Shown: positions 38,351 to 47,636, numbered from the stretch's first letter. The stretch is DNA of 64,000 nucleotides from Pseudoalteromonas rubra (GCF_005887095.1 NZ_PNCI01000037.1:1-64000); one strand, 5' to 3'. Made by a program: numbers and translations. Notes: generated from the letters alone by a model not told the origin.

Positions 38351-38677
38351 TCACTTAACAAGCTTAAGTGTGACTTTTTCTTGTTTGGCTATCTGGTGGT
38401 TTTCCGCCCGGAATTCTTCAACACGATCGTATATGTCTTTAACGCCGTAATATTGCTCCAGGTTCTTTTCCGCTGCCAGTAAGTCGCCAAACTCCATAAC
38501 GATTTCATAGGCTTCAGCGTATTTATCTTCCACTTCATTATCATCGTCTTTAGCGACTATGATCAGCGACTTAAAGCGCTGCTCAAATGGTCTGAGCCTT
38601 GCTCCCTTTACGATCATGGCGAGCATAAAAATGAGTGCCACTACAATTAACAAACCGCCGATAAATATTAATTCCAT
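38351..38677 (-). CDS. Small single-pass membrane protein of unknown function
   Basis: 108 residues. One membrane segment at residues 3-23, then a charged helical, coiled-coil-like C-terminus rich in Glu and Lys. I recognise no family. It is 2 nt downstream of the next gene upstream, so both belong to one operon. The topology suggests an N-terminal anchor with a cytoplasmic tail. Confidence 0.65.
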   Translation of the reverse strand: MELIFIGGLLIVVALIFMLAMIVKGARLRPFEQRFKSLIIVAKDDDNEVEDKYAEAYEIVMEFGDLLAAEKNLEQYYGVKDIYDRVEEFRAENHQIAKQEKVTLKLVK

Positions 38678-38679
38678 GA

Positions 38680-39234
38680 TTATACCTCTCCTTTGGCAAG
38701 TCTTGATTCCATTAGCTTGTAAAATGGGTATTTGGCTAAAGTCACAAAGGTAATCACATTCACAATCACCACAAACGGGCCATATACATCGAACAATATA
38801 TCACTGTTCAAGTAGCCTCGCAGAACTAACTGAGCAAAGTTCATACACATTAATGCAACCGCAATATATGCCACAACACGGGCGGTGGTAGAAAAGCTAC
38901 AACCCCGGATGGCATGCAATAAATATAATACGGTCATAAACGCAGCACCAGTACACACCAAAGCGAAGTAATAAACTTGACGCATTTGTATCAATTCAAA
39001 AGGCATACTTAGAATATAATTTCCAAGACTCGAACTGGATGTGTAAAACACAAGAATCGCCAAGGAGGAAAGAAAGCATGAATGCAGCTCATGATCATCT
39101 TGCTTTTTCAAGGTGTTTTTACCACCAAAAAATAAAGCAAAACGGTACTGCTTAAAACTGTAAAGCAAGAATAAAACAATAAACAGCTCTAATCCTGTTA
39201 TGATCCATCCAGTAACTTGAAAAAACTCATTCAT
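38680..39234 (-). CDS. Multi-pass membrane protein of unknown function
   Basis: 184 residues with about five membrane segments, the first at residues 10-30. No catalytic or transport motif is evident and I do not recognise the family. It lies 21 nt after the glycine-rich peptide gene and 2 nt before the 108-residue protein gene, so the three form a minus-strand operon. It could be a partner of that peptide (export, immunity or sensing), which is inference from order only. Confidence 0.65.
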   Translation of the reverse strand: MNEFFQVTGWIITGLELFIVLFLLYSFKQYRFALFFGGKNTLKKQDDHELHSCFLSSLAILVFYTSSSSLGNYILSMPFELIQMRQVYYFALVCTGAAFMTVLYLLHAIRGCSFSTTARVVAYIAVALMCMNFAQLVLRGYLNSDILFDVYGPFVVIVNVITFVTLAKYPFYKLMESRLAKGEV

Positions 39235-39255
39235 GCTCGGCTAAAACCCTACTAT

Positions 39256-39432
39256 TTACCCGCCAGTAACCAACTCAGCTTCGGGAGAAAGTCTCTGTGC
39301 GCGGGGCTGCGACCCATTTCCTCCGCCATTTCCTCCAGCCACTAGCCGTGCACTTTCAGTGCTCAGGCCCGGAGTTCTCTCTAGCTGGGTCATTTTTGAT
39401 TTATTATTTAAGCTCTTTATAAAAAACTTCAT
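39256..39432 (-). CDS. Small glycine-rich peptide with double-glycine leader-like motifs
   Basis: 58 residues from ATG 39432, with AAGGACGG upstream. The middle holds LSTESARLVAGG, which fits the double-glycine leader consensus (LSxxELxxVxGG) cut by C39-peptidase ABC exporters, and is followed by NGGGNGSQP. A second similar run, LSPEAELVTGG, ends the protein. This pattern is seen in precursors of class II bacteriocins, microcins and some modified peptides. There is no cysteine. No exporter or modification gene is adjacent, only two membrane proteins downstream. It may also be an unrelated glycine-rich peptide. Confidence 0.55.
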   Translation of the reverse strand: MKFFIKSLNNKSKMTQLERTPGLSTESARLVAGGNGGGNGSQPRAQRLSPEAELVTGG

Positions 39433-39793
39433 ATTTTCCGTCCTTCTAATGAAATGAAAGGACCACCCACTAAGGTTACGCACATGTTAACCTTATTGCC
39501 ATATAGTAACAAGCACTAATTGCCTTAAATTCACTGAATTGCGGATGATCTCGTACACCATGACATTGGCCAAAAAGCTTAATACTGACCGAATCACGAT
39601 ACCGTTCATGATAAGGAAAATTAGAAAAATTGGAACAACAAAACGATAAACCGGGCTCTCTCCCGCCGATTTGCAACACTCATAACAACCCCGATCGTAA
39701 GTTTAATTCGGCCCTCAACGTAATCAGAGCATACCTTTCGGGCACAAAAAAGCCGCGGTCAACAAACCGCGGCTATTGATGTGGGTGCAACAC
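39433..39793. other. Intergenic region with terminator of putP
   Basis: AT-rich stretch that should hold the promoter of the peptide operon. Apart from the putP terminator at 39743-39774 I see no gene or repeat. Confidence 0.4.
39743..39774 (-). terminator. Rho-independent terminator of putP
   Basis: GCCGCGGT and ACCGCGGC form an 8-bp stem, followed on the minus strand by TTTTTT. It starts 20 nt after the putP stop. Confidence 0.85.
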
Positions 39794-41272
39794 TTATAGT
39801 GCGGTTTGCATTTCCTCAAACTTGTCTGTGATCTCAGTGCTCGGCTCAGAGGTTGCCAGGCTTACCGCTGCAATCGCAATTGCTGAGGCGATAAATCCAG
39901 GTACAATCTCATAAATTAGCGCGCTAAGCGGCTGACCATTAATAGTCACTGGGCCATAGATCCAGAACAATACTGTTGCAGCACCGACTATCATGCCCGA
40001 CAGTGCACCGGCAAAGTTCATCCGCTTCCAGAATAAACTTAGCAGTACCAGAGGACCAAATGCAGCACCAAAGCCAGCCCAGGCATTACTGACCAGGCTC
40101 AGAATCGTGCTGTCTCTGTCGTAGGCCAGGTAAATGGCACACAGTGACACCAGCGCAACGCTAATCCGGCCAACCAGCACCAGCTCTTTGTCTGAGGCAT
40201 CTTTGCGCAGGAAGATCTTATAGAAATCTTCCGTCAAGGAACTGGAGCTCACCAATAGCTGCGAAGAAATGGTACTCATAATGGCAGCCAGAATCGCCGC
40301 AAGTAGAAAGCCAGCAATCAAGGGGTGAAACAGCAGCTCAGATAAGATCAGGAAAATTGTCTCCGGATCTTCGACCACAATCCCATTTTCGTGTGCGTAA
40401 GCCGCACCAAACAGGCCTGTCGTGATCGCGCCCACCGTTGCCACCAGCATCCAGCTCATCCCAATGCGTCGTGCCGTGGGCATGTCTTTTACGCTGCGTA
40501 CCGACATAAAACGTACAATGATATGAGGCTGGCCAAAATATCCCAGTCCCCAGGACATCGCAGAAATGATGCCGATTGCACCACCCGCACCAACCCAGGT
40601 AAGCAGCTGAGGATTAATGTCGTTGAGTGTGACGCTTAGCGGGTTGTCCAACAATGAATAAGTCACAGCGGGTACCAGAATTAACGCCAGGAACATAATA
40701 CACCCTTGCACAAAGTCGGTCAGGCTAACCGCCAAAAATCCGCCGAACAAGGTGTATAAGACCACCACACCCGTCGTGATATACAGACCAGATTCGTAGC
40801 TCATGCCAAAGGAGTTTTCGAACAGTTTACCGCCCGACACCACACCTGCTGATGTATATAGGGTAAAGAAAATAATGATCACCAGCGCCGAAACAATACG
40901 CAACGCATTGCCTTTATCTTCAAAGCGATTAGCAAAATAGTCTGGAATGGTGATCGCATCATTGGCTAGTTCGGTGTAAACACGCAAACGCGGTGCCACC
41001 AACAAATAGTTTAAAAAGGCACCTATTACCAAGCCGATAGCTATCCAGGTGCTACTGAAACCACTGACAAACATGGCGCCTGGCAGACCCATAAGGATCC
41101 AGCCACTCATATCCGAGGCACCCGCAGATAGGGCTGCAACGCTAGGTGGAAGACTTCTGCCACCCAACATATAACCCGACACGTCGCTGGTTGACTTACG
41201 ATACGCATACAGTCCGATACCCAGCATGGCGATGAAATACATGGCAAGTGAGATCATAGTGCCAGTTTCCAA
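39794..41272 (-). CDS. putP: Sodium/proline symporter
   Basis: 492 residues (E. coli 502) with about 13 membrane segments. The SSS-family motifs GGRSLPPSVAALSAGASDMSGW in the first third and the SWGLGYFGQPHIIVRFM segment in the middle are those of PutP. It takes up proline with Na+, as a carbon and nitrogen source or compatible solute, in keeping with marine life. No putA is adjacent. A separate transcription unit with its own terminator. Confidence 0.93.
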   Translation of the reverse strand: METGTMISLAMYFIAMLGIGLYAYRKSTSDVSGYMLGGRSLPPSVAALSAGASDMSGWILMGLPGAMFVSGFSSTWIAIGLVIGAFLNYLLVAPRLRVYTELANDAITIPDYFANRFEDKGNALRIVSALVIIIFFTLYTSAGVVSGGKLFENSFGMSYESGLYITTGVVVLYTLFGGFLAVSLTDFVQGCIMFLALILVPAVTYSLLDNPLSVTLNDINPQLLTWVGAGGAIGIISAMSWGLGYFGQPHIIVRFMSVRSVKDMPTARRIGMSWMLVATVGAITTGLFGAAYAHENGIVVEDPETIFLILSELLFHPLIAGFLLAAILAAIMSTISSQLLVSSSSLTEDFYKIFLRKDASDKELVLVGRISVALVSLCAIYLAYDRDSTILSLVSNAWAGFGAAFGPLVLLSLFWKRMNFAGALSGMIVGAATVLFWIYGPVTINGQPLSALIYEIVPGFIASAIAIAAVSLATSEPSTEITDKFEEMQTAL

Positions 41273-41542
41273 AATTACCTCCTTTAGTCCGGGCTCCTCT
41301 CCACAATATCAGATGCTGTTATTTTCTTAGCTGAGATTGGGACAAAAGCCATTGCGAAAGGACCACTATAACATGGCAAAGATCGCCACCCAAGTTACAC
41401 GGGGTGAACTGAGCATGATTTGCGCGCAATCCGCTCATACCTTAATACCAAAAGCTGAAACAAGCTGAATTAATTAATGAAATAAGCCTGAGATTGCCTT
41501 ATATTGTTGTGCAGTAGAAGTATTCAGTCAGGTGTATCTTTC

Positions 41543-42766
41543 ATGTATTTTTATGCCGCCAGGCAGCCAATCCTAAACAAAAACAAAGAACTCGTGGGTT
41601 ACGAGCTGTTGTTTCGCGACGGGTTAGATAATGTCTTCCCGGAAATTGATGGTTCTGAGGCGACCTCCAGATTGATCGAAGGCAGTCAATTTAACTTTGG
41701 CCTGGAAGATTTGACCGACAACAAACCCGCATACATCAACTTCACGCTGGAAACCTTGCTCAAAGGCTACCCCACGATGATGGGACGTGAGCAGCTGGTT
41801 GTGGAAATCCTTGAAACAGTGCAGCCGGGCAAGCGCTTGCTTGCCGCCGTGCAGGATCTTAAAAGTAAAGGCTATACCATAGTGCTGGACGATTATCAGC
41901 ACCAAAAAGTGTGGCGACACTTCTATCCGTTTATCGACCAAATCAAAATCGACGTCCTGACCACGGATATAGAAACCATTAAAGAGATCAAGGAAGCCAT
42001 TGCACCGTTTAAGAATATTGAACTAGTCGCAGAGAAAGTCGAAACGCATGAGCAATACCAGCAAGCACTGGAACTTGGTTTTAGTTACTTCCAGGGGTTC
42101 TTTTTTGCTAAACCCGAAGTGGTTCAAAGTAAAACCTTACCGCCATCAGAGATGGCGCTGGCCGAGTTGCTATACGAGACATCAAGCGTCGACGTTGATT
42201 TAAAGCGTATTACCCAGGTATTCGAGCGCGATGTTAACCTCAGCTATAAATTGCTACGTTACTCTAATTCAGCCGCGTTTAAACGCCGCGCCGAAATTTC
42301 TACCATTAAGCAGGCTTTGGTGGTGTTGGGTAACCAGGAGCTTAAAAAGTTTTTATCTTTGCTATTTGCGTCACAGGTTTCCTCAGAGAAACCGCTGGAG
42401 TTGGTGCGCCTGTCACTCACTCGCGCACGCTTTGCTGAACTATTGGCGGTTAAGCACAAAAAGCTCAAAGACACTGGCATGGCCTTTCTCGCGGGCATGA
42501 TGTCGCTGATGGACGCCATCTTAGATGAAAGCATGGACAGCGTTATGAATAAGCTGCCACTGGCCATTGAGATCAAAGATGCCTTGTTAAAACAAGAAGG
42601 CTTACTCGCCAGCTACCTGACGCTTATCAAGTTGTATGAACAGGCAAACTGGCAAGGGGCGAATGAACTGGCGCAGCAGTTGAGCCTGGATCCGGACCTG
42701 CTGCCAGATTATTACCATGAAGCGCTGCAGTGGTGCGACCAACAAATGGAAGTGATGTCGATATAG
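41543..42766 (+). CDS. EAL-HDOD domain protein (YuxH-like)
   Basis: 407 residues from ATG 41543; a TTG at 41504 is possible but less likely. An EAL-type domain spans about residues 1-200 and an HDOD domain about 205-395. The EAL signature reads VEILET and the later DDY lacks the following glycine, so metal binding for c-di-GMP hydrolysis is probably degenerate. HDOD proteins act in signalling without a known catalytic role. Possibly a c-di-GMP-related signal protein. Monocistronic with its own terminator. Confidence 0.85.
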   Translation: MYFYAARQPILNKNKELVGYELLFRDGLDNVFPEIDGSEATSRLIEGSQFNFGLEDLTDNKPAYINFTLETLLKGYPTMMGREQLVVEILETVQPGKRLLAAVQDLKSKGYTIVLDDYQHQKVWRHFYPFIDQIKIDVLTTDIETIKEIKEAIAPFKNIELVAEKVETHEQYQQALELGFSYFQGFFFAKPEVVQSKTLPPSEMALAELLYETSSVDVDLKRITQVFERDVNLSYKLLRYSNSAAFKRRAEISTIKQALVVLGNQELKKFLSLLFASQVSSEKPLELVRLSLTRARFAELLAVKHKKLKDTGMAFLAGMMSLMDAILDESMDSVMNKLPLAIEIKDALLKQEGLLASYLTLIKLYEQANWQGANELAQQLSLDPDLLPDYYHEALQWCDQQMEVMSI

Positions 42767-42786
42767 CACTGTCAGTAGCTTATACC

Positions 42787-42817
42787 AAACAGCCCCCTTT
42801 TCGGGGGCTGTTTTTGT
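42787..42817 (+). terminator. Rho-independent terminator of the EAL-HDOD gene
   Basis: AAACAGCCCCC and GGGGGCTGTTTTT form a stem of 10-11 bp, with a 5-nt loop and T-tract, 20 nt after the stop codon. Confidence 0.9.
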
Positions 42818-42861
42818 TTCAGGTCAATGTTTTCTAATATCCTCTTCTAAATCCGTGCAAG

Positions 42862-42878
42862 TGCGACAATTTGTCACA
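42862..42878. promoter_or_regulatory. Palindrome TGCGACAA-T-TTGTCACA upstream of the copper receptor gene
   Basis: A 17-bp near-perfect palindrome 67 bp upstream of the receptor ATG. The half site resembles the TGACAA/TTGTCA half sites of the CusR/CopR copper box, but the central spacer is one base rather than two. The receptor is for copper, so a copper-responsive repressor or activator site is a reasonable guess. Confidence 0.3.
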
Positions 42879-42945
42879 TCCCAAGCATCTGTCTGGCAAG
42901 TAAAATTCCTCTCAACAAACACGTGAAAACACTTTGGGATGAATC

Positions 42946-44997
42946 ATGACCAGAAACCTTATTTGGCTTGCGGTAACGGCCGCCTTTTCTGCACATAGCC
43001 AGGATGCACAACACGACACACACACAGATAACCTTGAACGCATCGTGGTGATCGCCCCTATGCATAGCCCTCTAGACATTAAAACCGACCCAAAGGCACC
43101 CAGACAACCTTTACCTGCACAGGATGGTGCCGATCTGTTATCCAGCATTGCCGGTTTCTCTTTGGTTAAAAAAGGCGGCGCCAGCAGCGATCCTGTGTTT
43201 CGTGGAATGGCCGGGTCGCGCCTCAATATTATTACCGACGGTGGCCTGACACTCGGTGGCTGCGGCGGCCGTATGGACCCGCCCACGGCCTATATCACAC
43301 CGCAAACCTACGATACCCTGACCGTTATCAAGGGTCCGCAAACCGTATTGTACGGCCCGGGTAATAGCGCCGCTACCGTGATTTTTGAGCGTGAATCGGA
43401 GCGCCTGAGTGAGACAGGCTGGCAAGGCTTTGCCAACGCAACCTTAGGCAGTTTTGGTAAGCGTATGGTGAATGCCGATGTAAAAGGCGGTACAGAAGAC
43501 TACTATGCCCGTATTGCGGCAAGTAAGAGCGACGCCGATGATTATGAAGACGGCGAAGGCAATTCCATTCACTCCGCGTATGATAAATGGAACCTCGACT
43601 CCGAGTTTGCCTACACTCCGGACGACGACAGCCTTTATAGCCTGAGCCTTGGTCGCAGCGATGGCGAGGTCGCCTATGCCGACCGCATGATGGATGGCAG
43701 CAAGTTCGATAGAAATCACGTTGCGCTGAACGTTGAATTGAGTGAACTGACAGGGTTTGTCAATGCACTGGAAGCCAATGTGTATTACAACAACATAGAT
43801 CACATCATGGATAGCCATAGCCTGCGACCATTTACCCCGAATATGATGATGAAAAACCCCACTTCATCCAACCCGGACCGTCGTACCTGGGGTGGTAAAA
43901 TCATGCTCACTTCGGCTATTAATACACAACATACATTGAGTTATGGCGTCGATCACCAACAAAACCGCCATCGTATCCGCGTCAGCATGAACCAGCCAGT
44001 CATGCCCGTCGAGGCCCTGCCGCGGCGCAACAATGCCGAATTTAAACAGACCGGGTTATTTGGCGAACTAGAATATGCCCTCAGTACACAAGGCCCGAAG
44101 CGCAGCCAATGGGTGAGCGGATTACGACTTGATGACTGGTCTGCAACAGATAAGCGCCAACAACTTGGTTCCATGATGATGCCAATGACCAACCCAACGG
44201 CGAACGAAACACGTGATGACACCCTGTGGAGTGGATTTACGCGCTATCAGGTCCAGCATGAAGACATGAGCTACTATATTGGCGCAGGTCATAGCGAACG
44301 CTTTCCGGATTACTGGGAACTAATGGGTGGCGGACGTCGCGCCGTGGACAGCATGAGTGCCTTTTTGTTAGAAACGGAGAAAACCAATCAACTGGATATC
44401 GGCTGGATGTTGCAAAAATCCGGCATGACAACGTCCGTTTCTTTGTTCTACAACCGCATTGACGACTATCTGCTGACCGACAATCGCTATGAGGTGATGG
44501 ACAAAACTCTGGCGGTTACCCGCAATATAGACGCTCAGACCATGGGCCTCGAAATGGAAACCCGAATGGAGCTCAGCAAACGACTGAATTTCACCACCAG
44601 TATCAATTATGTGCGCGGCAGCAATAAAACGGATCATACGGCCCTTGCACAACAGCCTCCCCTGCAGGCACGCTTTGCTATGGATTACACGCTGGATAAA
44701 TGGCAGCTTGGTGGCTTATGGCGTCTTGTAAAAAGCCAGAACCGCGTTGCCATCGGTCAGGGCAACATTGCAGGTCAGGACGTTGGACCCAGTCATGGCT
44801 TTGGCACACTGGCACTGAATGTGTCCTATAGCCACTCAGATGAACTGCTATTTAGCCTTGGGGTCGATAATGTACTGGATAAGGCTTACGCAGAACACCT
44901 CAGCCGCGCCGGCGCTATGGTCAGCGGCTATGCGCAGATAGACAAAGTCAACGAAGCGGGCCGCACGCTGTGGGCCAATGTGAATTGGCGTTTTTAA
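42946..44997 (+). CDS. TonB-dependent copper receptor (OprC/NosA-like)
   Basis: 683 residues with a signal peptide (cleavage near SAHSQ). The plug domain contains GMAGSRLNI, GGCGGRMDPPTAYI and KGPQTVLYGPGNSA, which is the signature of the TonB-dependent copper receptor family. The beta barrel follows and ends in a terminal Phe (WANVNWRF). Such receptors import copper across the outer membrane, for example for nitrous oxide reductase or other cuproenzymes. The gene is alone, with a palindrome upstream that may regulate it. I have not seen a nos or cop gene nearby. Confidence 0.93.
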   Translation: MTRNLIWLAVTAAFSAHSQDAQHDTHTDNLERIVVIAPMHSPLDIKTDPKAPRQPLPAQDGADLLSSIAGFSLVKKGGASSDPVFRGMAGSRLNIITDGGLTLGGCGGRMDPPTAYITPQTYDTLTVIKGPQTVLYGPGNSAATVIFERESERLSETGWQGFANATLGSFGKRMVNADVKGGTEDYYARIAASKSDADDYEDGEGNSIHSAYDKWNLDSEFAYTPDDDSLYSLSLGRSDGEVAYADRMMDGSKFDRNHVALNVELSELTGFVNALEANVYYNNIDHIMDSHSLRPFTPNMMMKNPTSSNPDRRTWGGKIMLTSAINTQHTLSYGVDHQQNRHRIRVSMNQPVMPVEALPRRNNAEFKQTGLFGELEYALSTQGPKRSQWVSGLRLDDWSATDKRQQLGSMMMPMTNPTANETRDDTLWSGFTRYQVQHEDMSYYIGAGHSERFPDYWELMGGGRRAVDSMSAFLLETEKTNQLDIGWMLQKSGMTTSVSLFYNRIDDYLLTDNRYEVMDKTLAVTRNIDAQTMGLEMETRMELSKRLNFTTSINYVRGSNKTDHTALAQQPPLQARFAMDYTLDKWQLGGLWRLVKSQNRVAIGQGNIAGQDVGPSHGFGTLALNVSYSHSDELLFSLGVDNVLDKAYAEHLSRAGAMVSGYAQIDKVNEAGRTLWANVNWRF

Positions 44998-45055
44998 TCT
45001 CACAGCGTCATGGGAGCCTGACTAAGCCAGGCTCTCCTGCCACATCGGCCTGGCA

Positions 45056-45385
45056 TTACTCCGGTTTGATACGAAATTTAACGTTACAGTAAAACCCCGT
45101 TGCTATCACCGTTGCTGCGCCTGCCAAAATCAGGATAGCGGACTGCTCTTCACCGAACAGGCCAAGATAATCGAGCAAGGCTGCGGCACTCATCATCAGG
45201 CCGCCAACAAATAACCCCCAACCAAAGATTTGCGCAATGGCGTTATGGCTATGATATTTATCCGGATCCCACCCTGCGATTAAAAACATACAGTGCTTTA
45301 CCCCAATCAGATATGCCCCTACCAGACAGGGTAACGCCGCCACAATAAACACGACAATGGCACCTGCATTTGAATTTTCCATCAT
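45056..45385 (-). CDS. DUF3784 membrane protein
   Basis: 109 residues from ATG 45385 (45382 is an equally possible second ATG), with AAGGAG upstream. Three membrane segments, with the motif LIAGWDPDKYHSHNAIAQIFGWG between the first two, which I recognise as DUF3784. The function of this family is unknown. Convergent to the copper receptor gene. The longer start at 45454 adds a basic stretch without a ribosome site. Confidence 0.65.
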   Translation of the reverse strand: MMENSNAGAIVVFIVAALPCLVGAYLIGVKHCMFLIAGWDPDKYHSHNAIAQIFGWGLFVGGLMMSAAALLDYLGLFGEEQSAILILAGAATVIATGFYCNVKFRIKPE

Positions 45386-45589
45386 TAAGCTCCTTTTAGG
45401 GCGGACAATCCGAGCACACAGCCAACCTGAAACACTGTCATGACCGTTGCGCACTCATCGCCCGGATATGATAAAGCATGTTGTGTGCTTTTCGTTCACC
45501 TAATGAAGTTACCCTTTTAGGGTCAACTAGGCAAATACCTGGCACAAAGGCCGTTCAGAAAGGAAAAGTCTATTTGCAATATCATAATA

Positions 45590-45618
45590 AAAAAACCGGT
45601 CAGCGAATGCTGACCGGC
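45590..45618 (-). terminator. Rho-independent terminator of the ccm-mlaA operon
   Basis: CCGGTCAGC and GCTGACCGG form a 9-bp stem with a 4-nt loop, followed on the minus strand by TTTTTTATT. It starts 12 nt after the mlaA stop. Confidence 0.9.
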
Positions 45619-45629
45619 TTGATAAAAGG

Positions 45630-46361
45630 CTACAGATTCTCGAGGAAGTCCTCATCGAACTCTTCTGGTTCCTCCTCAACGGGCGGGTTGCCATCATGGA
45701 GTTCATACAGCTGGCGCTGAAAATACACGTCTTTAAGGAAAATATATGGGTCGAGCGACTCATTAAGGAGCTTTTCCTGCGACATCAGGCTGGCTCTTGC
45801 CTCAACGGCGCGCAGCGCAAATACCAGAATAGTTTGCGGCGTAGACAGTGCTATTTCTGGTAGCACAACGTTATCGACCACATCACCGGTGAGGTTACGA
45901 GCCGTCGACGGACCATAACCCGGGATCATCAGATAGGCACCGTCACCAATACCCCAGACACCCAATGTCTGACCAAAGTCTTCATCTTTGTGTTCCAGGC
46001 CCAGCGTCTTGGCCACATCAAACAGGCCAAAAATACCCACGGTTGTGTTCACCATAAAGCGCGCAACATTGACGCCCGCATCGCCCGGTTTGGCCTGCAG
46101 GGCGGCGTTCACGGCATCTGTTGGTGCAGCAAGGTTAGTCGTGAAGTTCACAATACTGCTGCGCACCGGTGCCGGTGTAATGGCAATATACCCTTTCGCT
46201 GCAGGACGTAAGATGTAGGCATCCAGAACATCCATATTAAAGTCGTACAACGGCCGGTTGAGCGACTGTAGTGGATCTCGGGGGTCTTGTTTTTCTTCGG
46301 GGACTTGCGCACACCCTGATAAAATTAGCGCCAAAGCGGCGCCAACGAGTTTTTTATACAT
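45630..46361 (-). CDS. mlaA: Outer membrane lipid asymmetry lipoprotein MlaA (VacJ)
   Basis: 243 residues. Signal peptide with lipobox LSGC (lipidated Cys17) and the family core PLQSLNRPLYDFNMDVLDAY. MlaA sits in the outer membrane with porins and removes misplaced phospholipids from the outer leaflet, passing them to MlaC and the MlaFEDB complex. Its ATG begins directly after the ccmI stop (TAA ATG, no gap), so it is the last gene of the cytochrome c maturation operon here. The other mla genes are not in the window. Confidence 0.95.
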   Translation of the reverse strand: MYKKLVGAALALILSGCAQVPEEKQDPRDPLQSLNRPLYDFNMDVLDAYILRPAAKGYIAITPAPVRSSIVNFTTNLAAPTDAVNAALQAKPGDAGVNVARFMVNTTVGIFGLFDVAKTLGLEHKDEDFGQTLGVWGIGDGAYLMIPGYGPSTARNLTGDVVDNVVLPEIALSTPQTILVFALRAVEARASLMSQEKLLNESLDPYIFLKDVYFQRQLYELHDGNPPVEEEPEEFDEDFLENL

Positions 46362-47636
46362 TTAGCTTCCTGTGCTGGTTATAACACGACTGATAGTGAC
46401 CGAAACCTGCTGTGCTTCTGGGGTCATCGTGATGCTCTGAGTCGCGCCTTCAAGCTCACCGCTCTGCAGAGCCACGTTGCCATCCACTGAAATACGTGCT
46501 GTAACAATCACTTCTTTAAACCCTGACAGCTTGAGGTTAGGCATCATCGCCATACTATCGTCCAAATTGACACTCAATGGCAAGTTAAAATCTGTAAGTT
46601 TGGCAACCGCCAATGGCATTGGCGGACCTTCCGCCGCTTTGGCAAAGACAAACAAAGTTGCGTTTGCAGGTATTCTATCCGCTAACTCGTCTGCCAGTGT
46701 CACTGTCACTTGCAGCCCATCAGCCGGCATTGCTGGCTGTGAGGCTTGTGCTGAGTCCAACTTCTCGTTCAGCTCAGTAATACGTTGACGGATCATCGCG
46801 TAACGCGGGTCGTCCTGAGTCATGCTCGCAAGCAAGACTTCGAAAGCCGCTTTAGACTCTTTCCAGTCCTGACGCTCATAGGCGATCAGCGCCAGCAAGG
46901 AAATCGCATCGATATTCCGTGGCTCGCGTTGTAGTACCTGAGACAACATGCGGGCGGCGCGGTTCATGGCGTTTTCAGAGCCCTCAACCAGCAGCGCCTG
47001 AGCATAGCTGACCTTCACATTACTGTTATCCGGTTGCATTGCCAGTGCTTTATCAAATGCCTGCATGGCCATTTCAAAATCGTTTAGTGACATAGCAACT
47101 CGGCCCAGCAACATCCAGGCCACTGCGTCGTCGCCACTGTTTGCCAGCTTAGTACGCAGCCCCAGCGCAAATGCCTGAAGTTCATTCGGACTGAGCGGCT
47201 CACCCGTTTGCATCACCGCACGCTGGCCATACTCGGGCAACATATCAACCGCTTTGTACCAGTCGGCGATTTGTTTTTGACTGCCCGTGAAGGAGTAAAA
47301 TACCGCACTGACGACCAGCAGGAATGCCACACCCGTCGCGGCAAGCACCAGGTTGTTACCCCGTGTATCCAGCGTACGCTCCGGTGACAACTCGTTCAGC
47401 AATCGGCGCTTGAGCTCCAGTACAGATTCATCATGGCTGCTCTGGTCAATACGCTGATTACCCAGCTCTTCTGCCAGCTCCTGTAAACGCTGCTGATAAA
47501 TGTCGATGCGCTCGGCATTGGCATCGTGGTCCACAGCGACCAGTTTGTCACGACGGAAAAACGGCATGACTACGAACAAAGCTGCCAGCACAGTCAGAAG
47601 CGCAAACATGCCCCACATTTGCATCATGTCATTCAT
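46362..47636 (-). CDS. ccmI: c-type cytochrome biogenesis protein CcmI
   Basis: 424 residues. Two membrane segments near the N-terminus with a cytoplasmic loop, then TPR repeats at about 125-260 and a C-terminal beta-rich domain. CcmI holds apocytochrome c via its C-terminal TPR region and passes it to the CcmFH heme lyase. The starting ATG overlaps the ccmH stop by 4 nt. In E. coli this part is fused to CcmH; here the two are separate genes. Confidence 0.93.
   Translation of the reverse strand: MNDMMQMWGMFALLTVLAALFVVMPFFRRDKLVAVDHDANAERIDIYQQRLQELAEELGNQRIDQSSHDESVLELKRRLLNELSPERTLDTRGNNLVLAATGVAFLLVVSAVFYSFTGSQKQIADWYKAVDMLPEYGQRAVMQTGEPLSPNELQAFALGLRTKLANSGDDAVAWMLLGRVAMSLNDFEMAMQAFDKALAMQPDNSNVKVSYAQALLVEGSENAMNRAARMLSQVLQREPRNIDAISLLALIAYERQDWKESKAAFEVLLASMTQDDPRYAMIRQRITELNEKLDSAQASQPAMPADGLQVTVTLADELADRIPANATLFVFAKAAEGPPMPLAVAKLTDFNLPLSVNLDDSMAMMPNLKLSGFKEVIVTARISVDGNVALQSGELEGATQSITMTPEAQQVSVTISRVITSTGS

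Noticed and set aside
39476-39679. 67-codon minus-strand frame upstream of the peptide gene
   Set aside because: No ribosome site, biased composition and overlap with the putative promoter region.
42862-42878. Reading the palindrome as a CRP site (TGCGA-TCACA)
   Set aside because: The spacer between half sites is seven rather than six bases, and one half site is imperfect.
43138-44652. Minus-strand frames opposite the copper receptor
   Set aside because: All are antisense to a receptor with full family motifs.
45478-45720. 80-codon plus-strand frame at the end of the mlaA gene
   Set aside because: It runs through the terminator and into mlaA antisense; not credible as a gene.
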